Positions 1 through 8,059 are shown, counted from the first letter of the stretch. The stretch: DNA of 8,140 nt from JACMME01 sp051005015 (GCA_051005015.1 JBPCJT010000106.1:1-8140); one strand, 5' to 3'. Made by a program: numbers and translations. Notes: a model not told the origin generated them from the letters alone.

Positions 1-205
1 GGCCGAAGCAGTAGCGAAAGTCCGTCTTCCGGGAGAAGGGCACAACAGCTGCTCGACAGCCTGGCACGCAGACGCACGGGTTCGCTCGCCCCACCCTTGC
101 GCGCAGGGACTTCGCAGCTGCGAATGCCGAGCGTGCGCGCAATAGTACCTCAATAGCGCTCGCGATAGCTGAATTGTCGCGCCCCGGACAACCCAGGGCT
201 GCGCA
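1..205. other. left edge, no gene assigned
   Basis: This stretch lies beyond the 3' end of the serine tRNA gene (GGA). Read on the minus strand, two of the three frames stay open for the whole of 1-180 and the third is open after one early stop, but none begins with a convincing start codon and ribosome-binding site, and none gives a protein I recognise. Two plus-strand frames are open from the window edge to stops near 145-155, also without recognisable content. I looked for the SRP RNA core (GGUCAGG...GGAAGG...AGCAGC), which often sits near tRNA-Ser and tadA, and did not find it. The only local structure is the short GC-rich hairpin listed separately. A truncated gene running off the left edge cannot be excluded. 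Confidence 0.3.
181..199 (-). terminator. GC-rich hairpin downstream of tRNA-Ser(GGA), possible terminator
   Basis: On the minus strand the arms GCCCTGG and CCGGGGC form a 7-bp stem (one G-T pair) around a 5-nt loop. It begins 7 nt beyond the discriminator base of tRNA-Ser(GGA). No T-run follows, so it is at best a weak intrinsic terminator or a structure affecting 3' processing of the tRNA precursor. The position is suggestive; the function is inference. Confidence 0.3.
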
Positions 206-292
206 CGGATGGGGCGAGATTCGAACTCGCGAGGGCTGTTACACCCCACACGCTTTCCAGGCGTGCGCCTTAAACCACTCGGCCACCCATCC
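206..292 (-). tRNA. tRNA-Ser (anticodon GGA)
   Basis: This is a class II tRNA of 87 nt that decodes UCC and UCU. The acceptor arm GGATGGG (292-286) pairs perfectly with CCCATCC (213-207), followed by discriminator G at 206. The D-arm carries the GCCGAGTGG start typical of tRNA-Ser. The anticodon stem CACGC/GCGTG encloses the 7-nt loop CTGGAAA, which places GGA at positions 34-36. A long variable arm precedes the T-arm GCGAG-TTCGAAT-CTCGC. The 3' CCA is not encoded, since the next minus-strand bases are TGC, and would have to be added by CCA-adding enzyme. It lies 169 bp downstream of the other serine tRNA on the same strand. I see no further tRNA in that spacer, only a small 6-bp hairpin at 333-347. 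Confidence 0.96.
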
Positions 293-461
293 CTTTACCT
301 TGAACAACACCTGCTCGCAAACGTGTGGGGTGTCTGGTGTTACCAGAGGTCCGACACTACTTATTGCAGAACCAGCACCGGCTGTTGGACCAGGCGCCAG
401 TTTGCAAAGCACTGGGCATCCCCCGTTGTTGGCTGGCAGTGAGGAAAAAGGCTACATCAGG

Positions 462-551
462 CGGACAGGGTGGGATTTGAACCCACGATACCGGGGTCAC
501 CGGTATGCCGGTTTTCGAGACCGGTGCCTTCAGCCACTCGGCCACCTGTCC
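462..551 (-). tRNA. tRNA-Ser (anticodon CGA)
   Basis: This is a class II tRNA of 90 nt that decodes UCG. Acceptor arm GGACAGG (551-545) pairs perfectly with CCTGTCC (469-463), and G at 462 is the discriminator. The anticodon stem CCGGT/ACCGG closes the loop CTCGAAA, giving anticodon CGA. The long variable arm forms its own stem (ATACCGG against CCGGTAT), and the T-arm is GTGGG-TTCAAAT-CCCAC. The 3' CCA is not encoded. The 5' end is only 17 nt from the tadA stop codon, leaving no room for a normal promoter between them. It is therefore probably cut out of a transcript that comes through tadA, or uses a promoter inside tadA. Confidence 0.96.
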
Positions 552-568
552 AACGCAGAGCGGGAAGT

Positions 569-1093
569 TTAGCCGACCTCCGAACGGGAGTCAACGGAAT
601 TGCGGCGGGCCCGGAAGAACTCGCGCAACACTTCGGCACATTCCTTGGCGAACACCCCTCCACGCACTTCAGGACGATGGTTGAGGCGTGGATGCCGCAA
701 CAGGTCGCCAACCGACCCTGCCATCCCGGACTTGTCGTCCCACGCCCCAAAAATCACGCGATCCGGTCGCGCCAGCACTATCGCACCGGCGCACATGGCG
801 CACGGCTCCAGGGTTACATACAAAGTGCACCCCTGCAGCCGCCAGGATCCGAGCCGCGCCGCAGCGGCGCGCAGAGCCAACAGCTCAGCGTGGGCTGTGG
901 CATCCCGATCACGAACCATGCGATTGCTCGCGCTGGCAACAACTTCACCATTGCGTACGACGACCGCGCCTACCGGTATCTCGTCTGCAAGCGCCCCATC
1001 ACGAGCCAACTCGAGTGCCGCCAGGATGCCGGCCTCATCTACGTTACGGAATTCTGATTCCAATCCGGGACGCACGTTGCTTCGGGTGATCAT
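569..1093 (-). CDS. tadA: tRNA-specific adenosine deaminase TadA
   Basis: Deaminates adenosine 34 to inosine in the anticodon of tRNA-Arg(ACG), letting one tRNA read CGU, CGC and CGA; cytosolic. The 174-residue protein has the zinc-deaminase signature: H68-A69-E70 (zinc ligand and proton-shuttle glutamate) and P97-C98-A-M-C101 (zinc ligands). The surrounding IPVGAVVV, TLYVTLEPC and 'GSVGDLLRHPRLNHR' blocks are typical of TadA rather than of cytosine or guanine deaminases. I chose the ATG at 1093 because it gives the usual family length (E. coli TadA is 167 aa). An in-frame GTG at 1156 overlaps the clpB stop as GTGA, has GAGG just upstream, and would add 21 residues; given how often GTGA junctions occur here, it is a real alternative. 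It follows clpB closely and leads into tRNA-Ser(CGA). Function is confident; the start is not. Confidence 0.95.
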   Translation of the reverse strand: MITRSNVRPGLESEFRNVDEAGILAALELARDGALADEIPVGAVVVRNGEVVASASNRMVRDRDATAHAELLALRAAAARLGSWRLQGCTLYVTLEPCAMCAGAIVLARPDRVIFGAWDDKSGMAGSVGDLLRHPRLNHRPEVRGGVFAKECAEVLREFFRARRNSVDSRSEVG

Positions 1094-1152
1094 ATGTTCC
1101 AAGGGATTTACGAAGGCGCGTGTTTGACTTTTCAGGCGATGCCCGCGCAGAC

Positions 1153-3813
<2,661 letters not shown>

Positions 3814-3826
3814 TTGGCCTGCAAAG

Positions 3827-3847
3827 TACTGTATAATTCATACAGTA
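3827..3847. promoter_or_regulatory. perfect AT-rich inverted repeat upstream of clpB (operator or 5'-UTR hairpin)
   Basis: The 8-bp arms TACTGTAT and ATACAGTA are perfect reverse complements separated by AATTC (21 bp in all). The repeat stands 13 bp before the clpB ATG, in an AT-rich patch within otherwise GC-rich DNA. It overlaps the region where a -10 box or transcription start would lie; TAGTAT and TATTTT occur just upstream on the minus strand. It is not CIRCE (TTAGCACTC-N9-GAGTGCTAA). It resembles a LexA box, but the CTGT and ACAG halves are 9 rather than 8 nt apart. If transcribed, it would form an AU-rich hairpin directly before the ribosome-binding site. The repeat is certain; the regulator and mechanism are unknown. 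Confidence 0.6.
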
Positions 3848-3996
3848 AAATACTACGGCCACACAGTTTAGGTAAGTTTTTGGACTCAAGGACATCCGCG
3901 CCGCGCGCTTCACCCGCTGTGGGCATTCGCTTGCTCCAGCGACCGCGCATCGCTGCGGCGAACTCGCATTTCACGGACCTCGCCATCCCCCTGCGA
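3848..3996. other. intergenic region between clpB and the mla operon
   Basis: Together with the palindrome, this gap separates the end of the mla operon from clpB and should contain the clpB promoter. On the minus strand CTTGAGT (3890-3884) matches one half of the HspR operator HAIR (CTTGAGT-N7-ACTCAAG) and also resembles a heat-shock sigma factor -35 element. Its partner half is poor and misspaced, and no CCCCAT-like -10 follows. A 6-bp hairpin (CAGCGA/TCGCTG, 3937-3955) has no T-run, so I see no clear terminator for the mla operon, and read-through into clpB is possible. Confidence 0.4.
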
Positions 3997-4674
3997 CTAG
4001 TCCGGCGCGGGCTTTGCCACTCCGCTCGGGTCGCTTACAAGCGCCTCGCAAGCTATTCTTGCGTCCTCGATGAGGGAGGCGATGACTTCGTTCGCGGCTG
4101 CGGACAGGGCGACTACTATGGCCCGCATAGTCCCTTGCGGTACCTCGCGCTCCACTCTCTTCGTGCCGCGCCAAACCACCGAGTCATCCCTTGTGCGCAC
4201 GAGCTGCGCATCAAGGGCAACCGCCGCCAGAACAGCGCGTCCCCGATTTTTTTCTTCGAACTCCTTTACCGAACCGCGCCATTGATAGGCGTAGCCGCGA
4301 AGCGACGGAGGGTCGAACGCCGCCATACCCTTGTCCAGTGGCCGTACCTTTAGAGCCGCTTCCGTGAGTGAGCCAAGCATCTCGCTCAGCGGAATCGCCC
4401 ACTCACGATTGGGATATGCACCGTAGGACACCTCATCCACACTGTACACGATACGATCGTCGGCGTATAGCCCGCGCGTGACGTAGGGCGAGATCGCAAG
4501 TCCGCCCCGCAGCGGCTGCCGCGAGGCAGAAGTCGCGTCGGTTTCCACTGGTTCCGGCCCGGAAAGCCGGTATAGCTCGACAGCGGAGATGCGGCCGCGG
4601 GCGCATGCCGACGCGAGCAATAGCAGAAAGACAAACCTGTGCAGAGACGCCCGGGCACACGACACGCGATTCAC
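3997..4674 (-). CDS. ABC-type transport auxiliary lipoprotein (PqiC/YmbA-like)
   Basis: A 225-residue predicted lipoprotein thought to act with the MCE protein of the neighbouring lipid transporter, probably at the outer membrane. A basic N-terminus and hydrophobic stretch (13-23) end in the lipobox-like ASAC, with Cys24 as the lipidated residue. The mature part starts with the strand-like VELYRLSGP (32-40), then LAISPYVTRGLYADDRIVYS (59-78) and YPNREWAIPLSEML (87-100). That order is typical of the ABC_trans_aux/PqiC family. Residues 146-210 fit the family's later strands and final helix. The GTG start overlaps the mlaD stop as GTGA and lacks a clear ribosome-binding site, which suggests translational coupling. 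It is the last gene of the operon. The family call rests on sequence pattern and position and is fairly secure; the precise partner is inferred. Confidence 0.8.
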   Translation of the reverse strand: MNRVSCARASLHRFVFLLLLASACARGRISAVELYRLSGPEPVETDATSASRQPLRGGLAISPYVTRGLYADDRIVYSVDEVSYGAYPNREWAIPLSEMLGSLTEAALKVRPLDKGMAAFDPPSLRGYAYQWRGSVKEFEEKNRGRAVLAAVALDAQLVRTRDDSVVWRGTKRVEREVPQGTMRAIVVALSAAANEVIASLIEDARIACEALVSDPSGVAKPAPD

Positions 4675-5570
4675 GGCGTTGGACCCACGCGCTTTCTCGG
4701 CGCTGCTTGTTGCTTTAGCACGCTGAGGGGATCGCGCTCGAGACGATTGGACAGCCGGGCAAGATCATCGGACGCCTTTGACAAGTCGCGCAGGATAGAC
4801 TCGATGCGTTCCCCGTGGCCGATAGCATCGCGAAGCTCCGCTACCAACTGGCGGGTTTCGTTCAGGGTTTCGATTGCGGCCCTCTGCGTGCTGGCGATTT
4901 CGGGACGCGCTCTGCGAATTGTGGTGTCAAGACCGGTGACGAGCCGTTCGGTACGCTCGAGCACACTCGTGAGTTGGCTGTTGGCGGAATCCAGCCTGCT
5001 GAAGAGCCGCTGCGATCCTCTGTCCGCATTTATGAACAGTGAATCAGCATGCAGTAGGGTACGATCAAGCCGTTCCAGGGGCGATGTAGCCGCCATGCGC
5101 TCGGCACCGGAGAAGAGCGTGTCTGCACGACCCAGAAAGCGTGCCAGCTTGCTCATCGCATCCTGGAACGTGAGGTTGTCTTCGGTCTGCAGCGTATTTC
5201 CCGGCGGGAGCGCTGCTGCATCGCTTTGACCCGTAACCAGATTGAGATGCGGAGCGCCAAGCAATCCGACTTGCGTAATGCTGGCCCGCGTATCCACACG
5301 AACCGGCGTGCTTTTCTTCACGCGAAAAGTGAGGTCGATCCTGGTTGGATCATCGCTGTCCAGTTGCATGGCGGTAACGGAACCCACTAGCAAACCACCA
5401 TACCGAACTTCGTCTCCGAGGTTAAGTCCCGAGACCGAGCGAAAAACGGCGTGATATTCCTTTCCACCCCGAAGGAGTGAAGGATACCGGGCAAATGCGA
5501 CGAGGGCCACGAGGACAAGCGCGGTAGCCCCGAGAAATGCAAGAATGCCAAGCTTGGAATCACCCTTCAC
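4671..5570 (-). CDS. mlaD: MlaD-like MCE-domain lipid-transport protein
   Basis: Inner-membrane-anchored substrate-binding component of a phospholipid ABC transporter; MCE domains assemble as a hexameric ring that conducts lipids into the periplasm. The 299-residue protein has one N-terminal transmembrane helix (about 8-28), a single MCE domain (about 37-115) with the characteristic V-x-GLNLGDEVRYGGLLVGSV block (46-64) and VGLLGAPHLNL near its end (101-111), then a long, mainly helical and probably coiled-coil tail (about 135-280) rich in heptad-like Leu spacing. It is longer than the short E. coli MlaD (183 aa) and closer to the extended MCE proteins common in other phyla. The GTG start overlaps the mlaF stop as GTGA; the stop in turn overlaps the next start the same way. 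Family assignment is firm; the substrate and direction of transport cannot be read from sequence. Confidence 0.9.
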   Translation of the reverse strand: MKGDSKLGILAFLGATALVLVALVAFARYPSLLRGGKEYHAVFRSVSGLNLGDEVRYGGLLVGSVTAMQLDSDDPTRIDLTFRVKKSTPVRVDTRASITQVGLLGAPHLNLVTGQSDAAALPPGNTLQTEDNLTFQDAMSKLARFLGRADTLFSGAERMAATSPLERLDRTLLHADSLFINADRGSQRLFSRLDSANSQLTSVLERTERLVTGLDTTIRRARPEIASTQRAAIETLNETRQLVAELRDAIGHGERIESILRDLSKASDDLARLSNRLERDPLSVLKQQAAPRKRVGPTP

Positions 5571-6313
5571 GCCGCACCCCGGCGGTTCAGAAGGCGGTGT
5601 ACCACGTCATTGTCGCTTTCACGGACGGCCTCCGGCGTTCCCTGCTCGATGATGGATCCATTCGACATTACATAAATCTGATTAGCTCGGCCAAACGCAT
5701 ACCGGACATCGTGCGAGAAGATCACCAGTCCAAACCCGTTTACGGTCTGGAGTCGCGCCAGTGTTTCGTCGAGCTCGGAAGCAGCGTGCGGGTCGAGACC
5801 CTGGCTTGGCTCGTCCAGCAGCATTACCGGAGGCCGGAGCGCCAGAGCGCGGGCGAGCGCCACTCGACGCTGCGCGGCGCGGCCTAATTGTGCGGGGGAG
5901 GTATCGTGATCGTTGGCGAGTCCTGCTTCGGACAGTAGCGCGTGTGCTGCGTCGGACGCTTCATCCGCGGTTGCGTTTGTGTGCTCTAGGAGCGGGAGTT
6001 CGACATTATCCAGCGCGCTCAGTTTGGAGATAAGAGCGGCACCCTGAAAAACGACGCCGATCCGCGCGCGCATGCGGCGCAGAACAACGTCGGGCTCACC
6101 TCGCGCATCGAAGGCCTCTCCATCGATGGTGATAGTACCATGCGCGGCTGCCTCAAGACCGACAAGATGGCGCATCAGCATGGTCTTGCCGGCATGGATT
6201 GGTCCCAGCACCACCGAAGTGCAGCCGGGGTCCACCGCCATGGAAACGTCAAAAATGGCCACTGCGCCGGCCGGCCCCGTCAGCTTCTCGACCTTCAGCA
6301 CGGGTGCGATCAC
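5567..6313 (-). CDS. mlaF: MlaF-like ABC transporter ATPase with altered signature motif
   Basis: Cytoplasmic ATPase expected to power the MlaE/MlaD lipid transporter. The 248-residue protein has the MlaF arrangement: Walker A GPIHAGKT (37-44), Q-loop Gln90 in VVFQGAAL, Walker B VMLLDEP (163-169) with catalytic Glu168, D-loop GLDP (172-175) and H-loop His201 in FSHD. The signature that should read LSGG(M/Q) is instead LGRAA (143-147), although flanking PAQ and QRRVALARALALRP keep the normal register, so this is not a frameshift. The Walker A spacer (PIHA) is also unusual but still fits GxxxxGK(T). Loss of the signature serine and glycines would be expected to weaken ATP sandwiching. The gene sits between mlaE and mlaD with 4-bp GTGA overlaps on both sides. 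No strong ribosome-binding site is visible before the GTG start. Confidence 0.87.
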   Translation of the reverse strand: MIAPVLKVEKLTGPAGAVAIFDVSMAVDPGCTSVVLGPIHAGKTMLMRHLVGLEAAAHGTITIDGEAFDARGEPDVVLRRMRARIGVVFQGAALISKLSALDNVELPLLEHTNATADEASDAAHALLSEAGLANDHDTSPAQLGRAAQRRVALARALALRPPVMLLDEPSQGLDPHAASELDETLARLQTVNGFGLVIFSHDVRYAFGRANQIYVMSNGSIIEQGTPEAVRESDNDVVHRLLNRRGAA

Positions 6314-7170
6314 GCGAGCACCGGAATGAAGTAGAAGATGGCGTTCATCAATGTGTCGACGCCCAGAACACCGATAACCGCATACACCACCGCTCTTGTT
6401 GCCGCCTCTCCGATGGCGGCGACGCGTCCTTCCACGTTCAGCCCCTCATCCGCGGAAACCAGTAGGATAATGAAAGCGAAGATCAAACTCTTGGCGAGCC
6501 CGATGACGAGATCCCGCACCTCGAATGCGACGCGGTACTGATCAAGAAAGAAAGCAGTGCTGCACTTGAGAATAAACGTGCTCCCTAGCCAACCTCCAAA
6601 CGTAATGAGCCCGTCAGCCAGAATTGTGAGCATGGGCATAGCGACAAGGAGCGCCGCCAGTTTCGGCGCCACGAGATATTTCACAGGATCGAGCCCCATG
6701 GCGCGAAGCGCATCGATCTCACCATTGGCGCGCATTGAAGCAAGCTCGCCCGCGATGCCTGCAGCGCTCCTGGCCACAACCATGAGCGCAACGCCGACTG
6801 GCCCAAACTCGCGCGCCGTGAACCAGCCGATTGCACGCACGCTCATCATCTCGGCGCCGTACTCCGATAACTGGTAGGCGATCTGAAAAATCGCAATCAG
6901 CCCAACGAGAATGGATGCGGCCGAGACGAGGCGGAGTGCGCCGAGACCAAGGCTTTCGAATTCGCGCTGAATGCCAGTGCCTATCACCGTGCGGCGCGAG
7001 AATGAAAGCCAGGCGAGCCAATAGGCCGCGCTCAGAGCCAGCTTGCCACGCGTGATGAAGCGAGCTGCGCCCAGCGGCGCCGGCCACGTCCCCGTGGATG
7101 TGGACGCGTCGATGTCGGCAGCTGTCTCGGTTGGAACGGCAGTCATGCCAGCTTGACTCGAGCCTGCCAC
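6310..7170 (-). CDS. mlaE: MlaE-like ABC transporter permease
   Basis: Inner-membrane permease of the MlaE (PF02405) family, the membrane dimer on which MlaF and MlaD assemble. The 286-residue protein has a polar N-terminal ~35 residues, an amphipathic or membrane-interface segment (about 43-58), and hydrophobic helices at about 80-100, 122-140, 168-190, 225-240 and 262-284. The family hallmark is present: GELASMRANGEIDALRAMGL, residues 141-160, followed by DP. The GTG at 7170 has AAGG 8 nt upstream; an in-frame ATG at 7146, without a good ribosome-binding site, would remove 8 residues, and the choice is uncertain. It is the first gene of the operon and diverges from a small lipoprotein gene only 20 bp away, so its promoter must overlap that gene. 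No MlaB or MlaC gene is seen in the window. Confidence 0.9.
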   Translation of the reverse strand: MAGSSQAGMTAVPTETAADIDASTSTGTWPAPLGAARFITRGKLALSAAYWLAWLSFSRRTVIGTGIQREFESLGLGALRLVSAASILVGLIAIFQIAYQLSEYGAEMMSVRAIGWFTAREFGPVGVALMVVARSAAGIAGELASMRANGEIDALRAMGLDPVKYLVAPKLAALLVAMPMLTILADGLITFGGWLGSTFILKCSTAFFLDQYRVAFEVRDLVIGLAKSLIFAFIILLVSADEGLNVEGRVAAIGEAATRAVVYAVIGVLGVDTLMNAIFYFIPVLA

Positions 7171-7181
7171 CCGCCTAGCCT
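7153..7181 (+). promoter_or_regulatory. candidate leaderless promoter of the small lipoprotein gene
   Basis: TTGACT (7153-7158, five of six consensus bases) and TAGCCT (7176-7181, a TANNNT box) are exactly 17 bp apart. Only 9 nt separate the -10 box from the ATG at 7191, so transcription would start at or within a few bases of the start codon. The gene has no Shine-Dalgarno sequence, which agrees with a leaderless mRNA. The promoter lies inside or against the 5' end of the divergent mlaE gene. It is inferred from spacing and sequence only. Confidence 0.45.
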
Positions 7182-7190
7182 TGCGCTACG

Positions 7191-7523
7191 ATGCGAGCCA
7201 GAGTTGTCATTAAGCATGTCGCAGTGGTCCTGATCGCTGGAGCGTGTGGGCGAGGGCAAGAAATCTCGGGAGTCGATGAATCAACCTTTGTCGCCGCCAT
7301 GGTCAAGTTGCGCGCCATAGAAGGTGATTCCACACTCGATAGCGCGGGAAAAGTGACCGCGCGGCAAGCAACGTTGCAAGAGCAGGGCCTGTCAAGCACT
7401 CAGCTGGAAATCGCTGCCCGCTCGCTGGCTGACAATCCGACGCACGCATTAGCCATCTGGAGTCGAATTGACAGCGCGACCCGGCTCCTGAAAAAAACGC
7501 CCCCCTATGAAAGCTCGCGATAA
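7191..7523 (+). CDS. small predicted lipoprotein, possibly DUF4296-like
   Basis: A 110-residue exported protein of unknown function. Residues 1-18 form a signal peptide (basic MRARVVIKH, hydrophobic VAVVLIAGA) ending at lipobox AGAC, so Cys19 would be lipidated. The remaining ~90 residues are mostly predicted helical and polar: DESTFVAAMVKLRAIEG, a charged linker, then LQEQGLSSTQLEIAARSLAD and an ALAIWSRIDSATRLL helix. The order 'helix, short helix ending in a turn, long helix with a Y/S-rich middle and an IW/IY segment' recalls the DUF4296 lipoproteins of Bacteroidetes, but I cannot confirm this by eye. It is the only convincing plus-strand gene in the window; it diverges from mlaE and ends 6 nt before a strong terminator hairpin. 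The ATG has no Shine-Dalgarno sequence. The signal peptide and a dedicated promoter and terminator support a real gene. Confidence 0.72.
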   Translation: MRARVVIKHVAVVLIAGACGRGQEISGVDESTFVAAMVKLRAIEGDSTLDSAGKVTARQATLQEQGLSSTQLEIAARSLADNPTHALAIWSRIDSATRLLKKTPPYESSR

Positions 7524-7529
7524 CGAAAA

Positions 7530-7565
7530 TGGGGCCTCGTCGTTCGAGGCCCCACTGTCTTTTCC
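7530..7565. terminator. bidirectional intrinsic terminator between convergent genes
   Basis: A perfect 10-bp stem (TGGGGCCTCG against CGAGGCCCCA, 7530-7554) closes a 5-nt loop. On the plus strand it is followed by CTGTCTTTT and on the minus strand by TTTTCGTT. It starts 6 nt after the stop of the lipoprotein gene and lies 22 nt beyond the stop of the convergent exported-protein gene, so it can serve both. The hairpin is the strongest in the window. Confidence 0.88.
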
Positions 7566-7586
7566 TGGTCTTATCCCGTGCTTCCG

Positions 7587-8048
7587 CTACTTCATGACCA
7601 ACATTTTCTTGACTGTTGCCCGGCCGTCCACCTGGATCTGGTAGAGATAAATTCCCGACGCTACCTCTTGAGAAGTTGCCAGGTAATTGCCATTCCAGTA
7701 GGCAGTGTATCGCCCGCATGACAGCAGCAGACTCTGGACCGATTGGCCGGGCGCGGGCTCTCCCTGAAGGATGGGGACGGCAACAAGCTGCGCCAGTACG
7801 TTGAAGACGCGCAGCGTGACGCGGTATTGGCGTGCCTGATCTGTGCACGTCGGATAATCCCCGATCACAAACGGTATCGTTGTGGACGGGTTGAATGGAT
7901 TTGGATAATTCTGCCCTAGCTCAAAACCGGTGCTCCGCTCTCGATTTGGCAGAGGAGCAGGAGATATTCCCTGCGCCGCCGCTGTATTCGACCGGAGCGT
8001 CCCGATGGTGAGCACACACACCATCAGTACTGCCCAGCGGTGCTTCAT
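7587..8048 (-). CDS. exported stand-alone C-terminal sorting (T9SS/FlgD-Ig-like) domain protein
   Basis: A 153-residue secreted protein whose mature part is essentially one small beta-sandwich domain of the kind normally found as the last ~80-100 residues of large Bacteroidetes and Gemmatimonadota surface proteins. Signal peptide: residues 1-25, with probable cleavage after TAAA/Q. Hallmarks follow in order: ELGQNYPNPFNPSTTIPF (43-60), the strand VTLRVFNVLAQLVAV (77-91), GxxxYWNG (112-120), SGIYLYQIQVDG (131-142) and the closing KKMLVMK (147-153). Two cysteines, C68 and C111, sit in insertions and could form a disulfide. In true type IX cargo this domain directs secretion and anchoring; here there is no cargo. 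It could be a structural adhesin-like module or the remnant of a larger protein. The ATG is preceded by an excellent GGAGAAGG ribosome-binding site, favouring an intact gene. Confidence 0.87.
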   Translation of the reverse strand: MKHRWAVLMVCVLTIGTLRSNTAAAQGISPAPLPNRERSTGFELGQNYPNPFNPSTTIPFVIGDYPTCTDQARQYRVTLRVFNVLAQLVAVPILQGEPAPGQSVQSLLLSCGRYTAYWNGNYLATSQEVASGIYLYQIQVDGRATVKKMLVMK

Positions 8049-8051
8049 GCG

Positions 8052-8059
8052 CCTTCTCC
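8052..8059 (-). promoter_or_regulatory. strong ribosome-binding site of the sorting-domain protein gene
   Basis: On the minus strand GGAGAAGG stands 3 nt before the ATG at 8048 (GGAG spaced by 7 nt). It is the best Shine-Dalgarno match in the window and fixes the start codon, in contrast to the weak or absent sites of most other genes here. No clear -35/-10 pair could be settled in the remaining 8060-8140; a TATTTT box (8108-8113 on the minus strand) is the only hint. Confidence 0.7.

Noticed and set aside
1..205. SRP RNA, tmRNA or RNase P RNA next to tRNA-Ser
   Set aside because: None of their conserved cores is present on either strand; a passing likeness around 20-35 (AAGTCCG) to an RNase P motif does not extend.
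293..461. A third tRNA between the two serine tRNAs
   Set aside because: No cloverleaf or T-arm consensus can be drawn; only a short 6-bp hairpin at 333-347 is present.
470..1127. Plus-strand open frames of 133-195 aa over tadA and tRNA-Ser(CGA)
   Set aside because: They are antisense to tadA, and one begins within the tRNA gene; no family features.
3827..3847. Canonical LexA (SOS) box before clpB
   Set aside because: The CTGT and ACAG halves are separated by 9 bases; the known box needs 8. clpB is also not a usual SOS gene.
3814..4353. 179-aa plus-strand open frame starting next to clpB
   Set aside because: It is antisense to the lipoprotein gene, lacks a ribosome-binding site and any recognisable domain, and its composition is that of a GC-rich shadow frame.
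5567..6313. mlaF as a pseudogene because of the altered signature
   Set aside because: The frame is intact, other motifs are preserved, and both ends keep exact 4-bp overlaps with neighbours, so decay is not supported.
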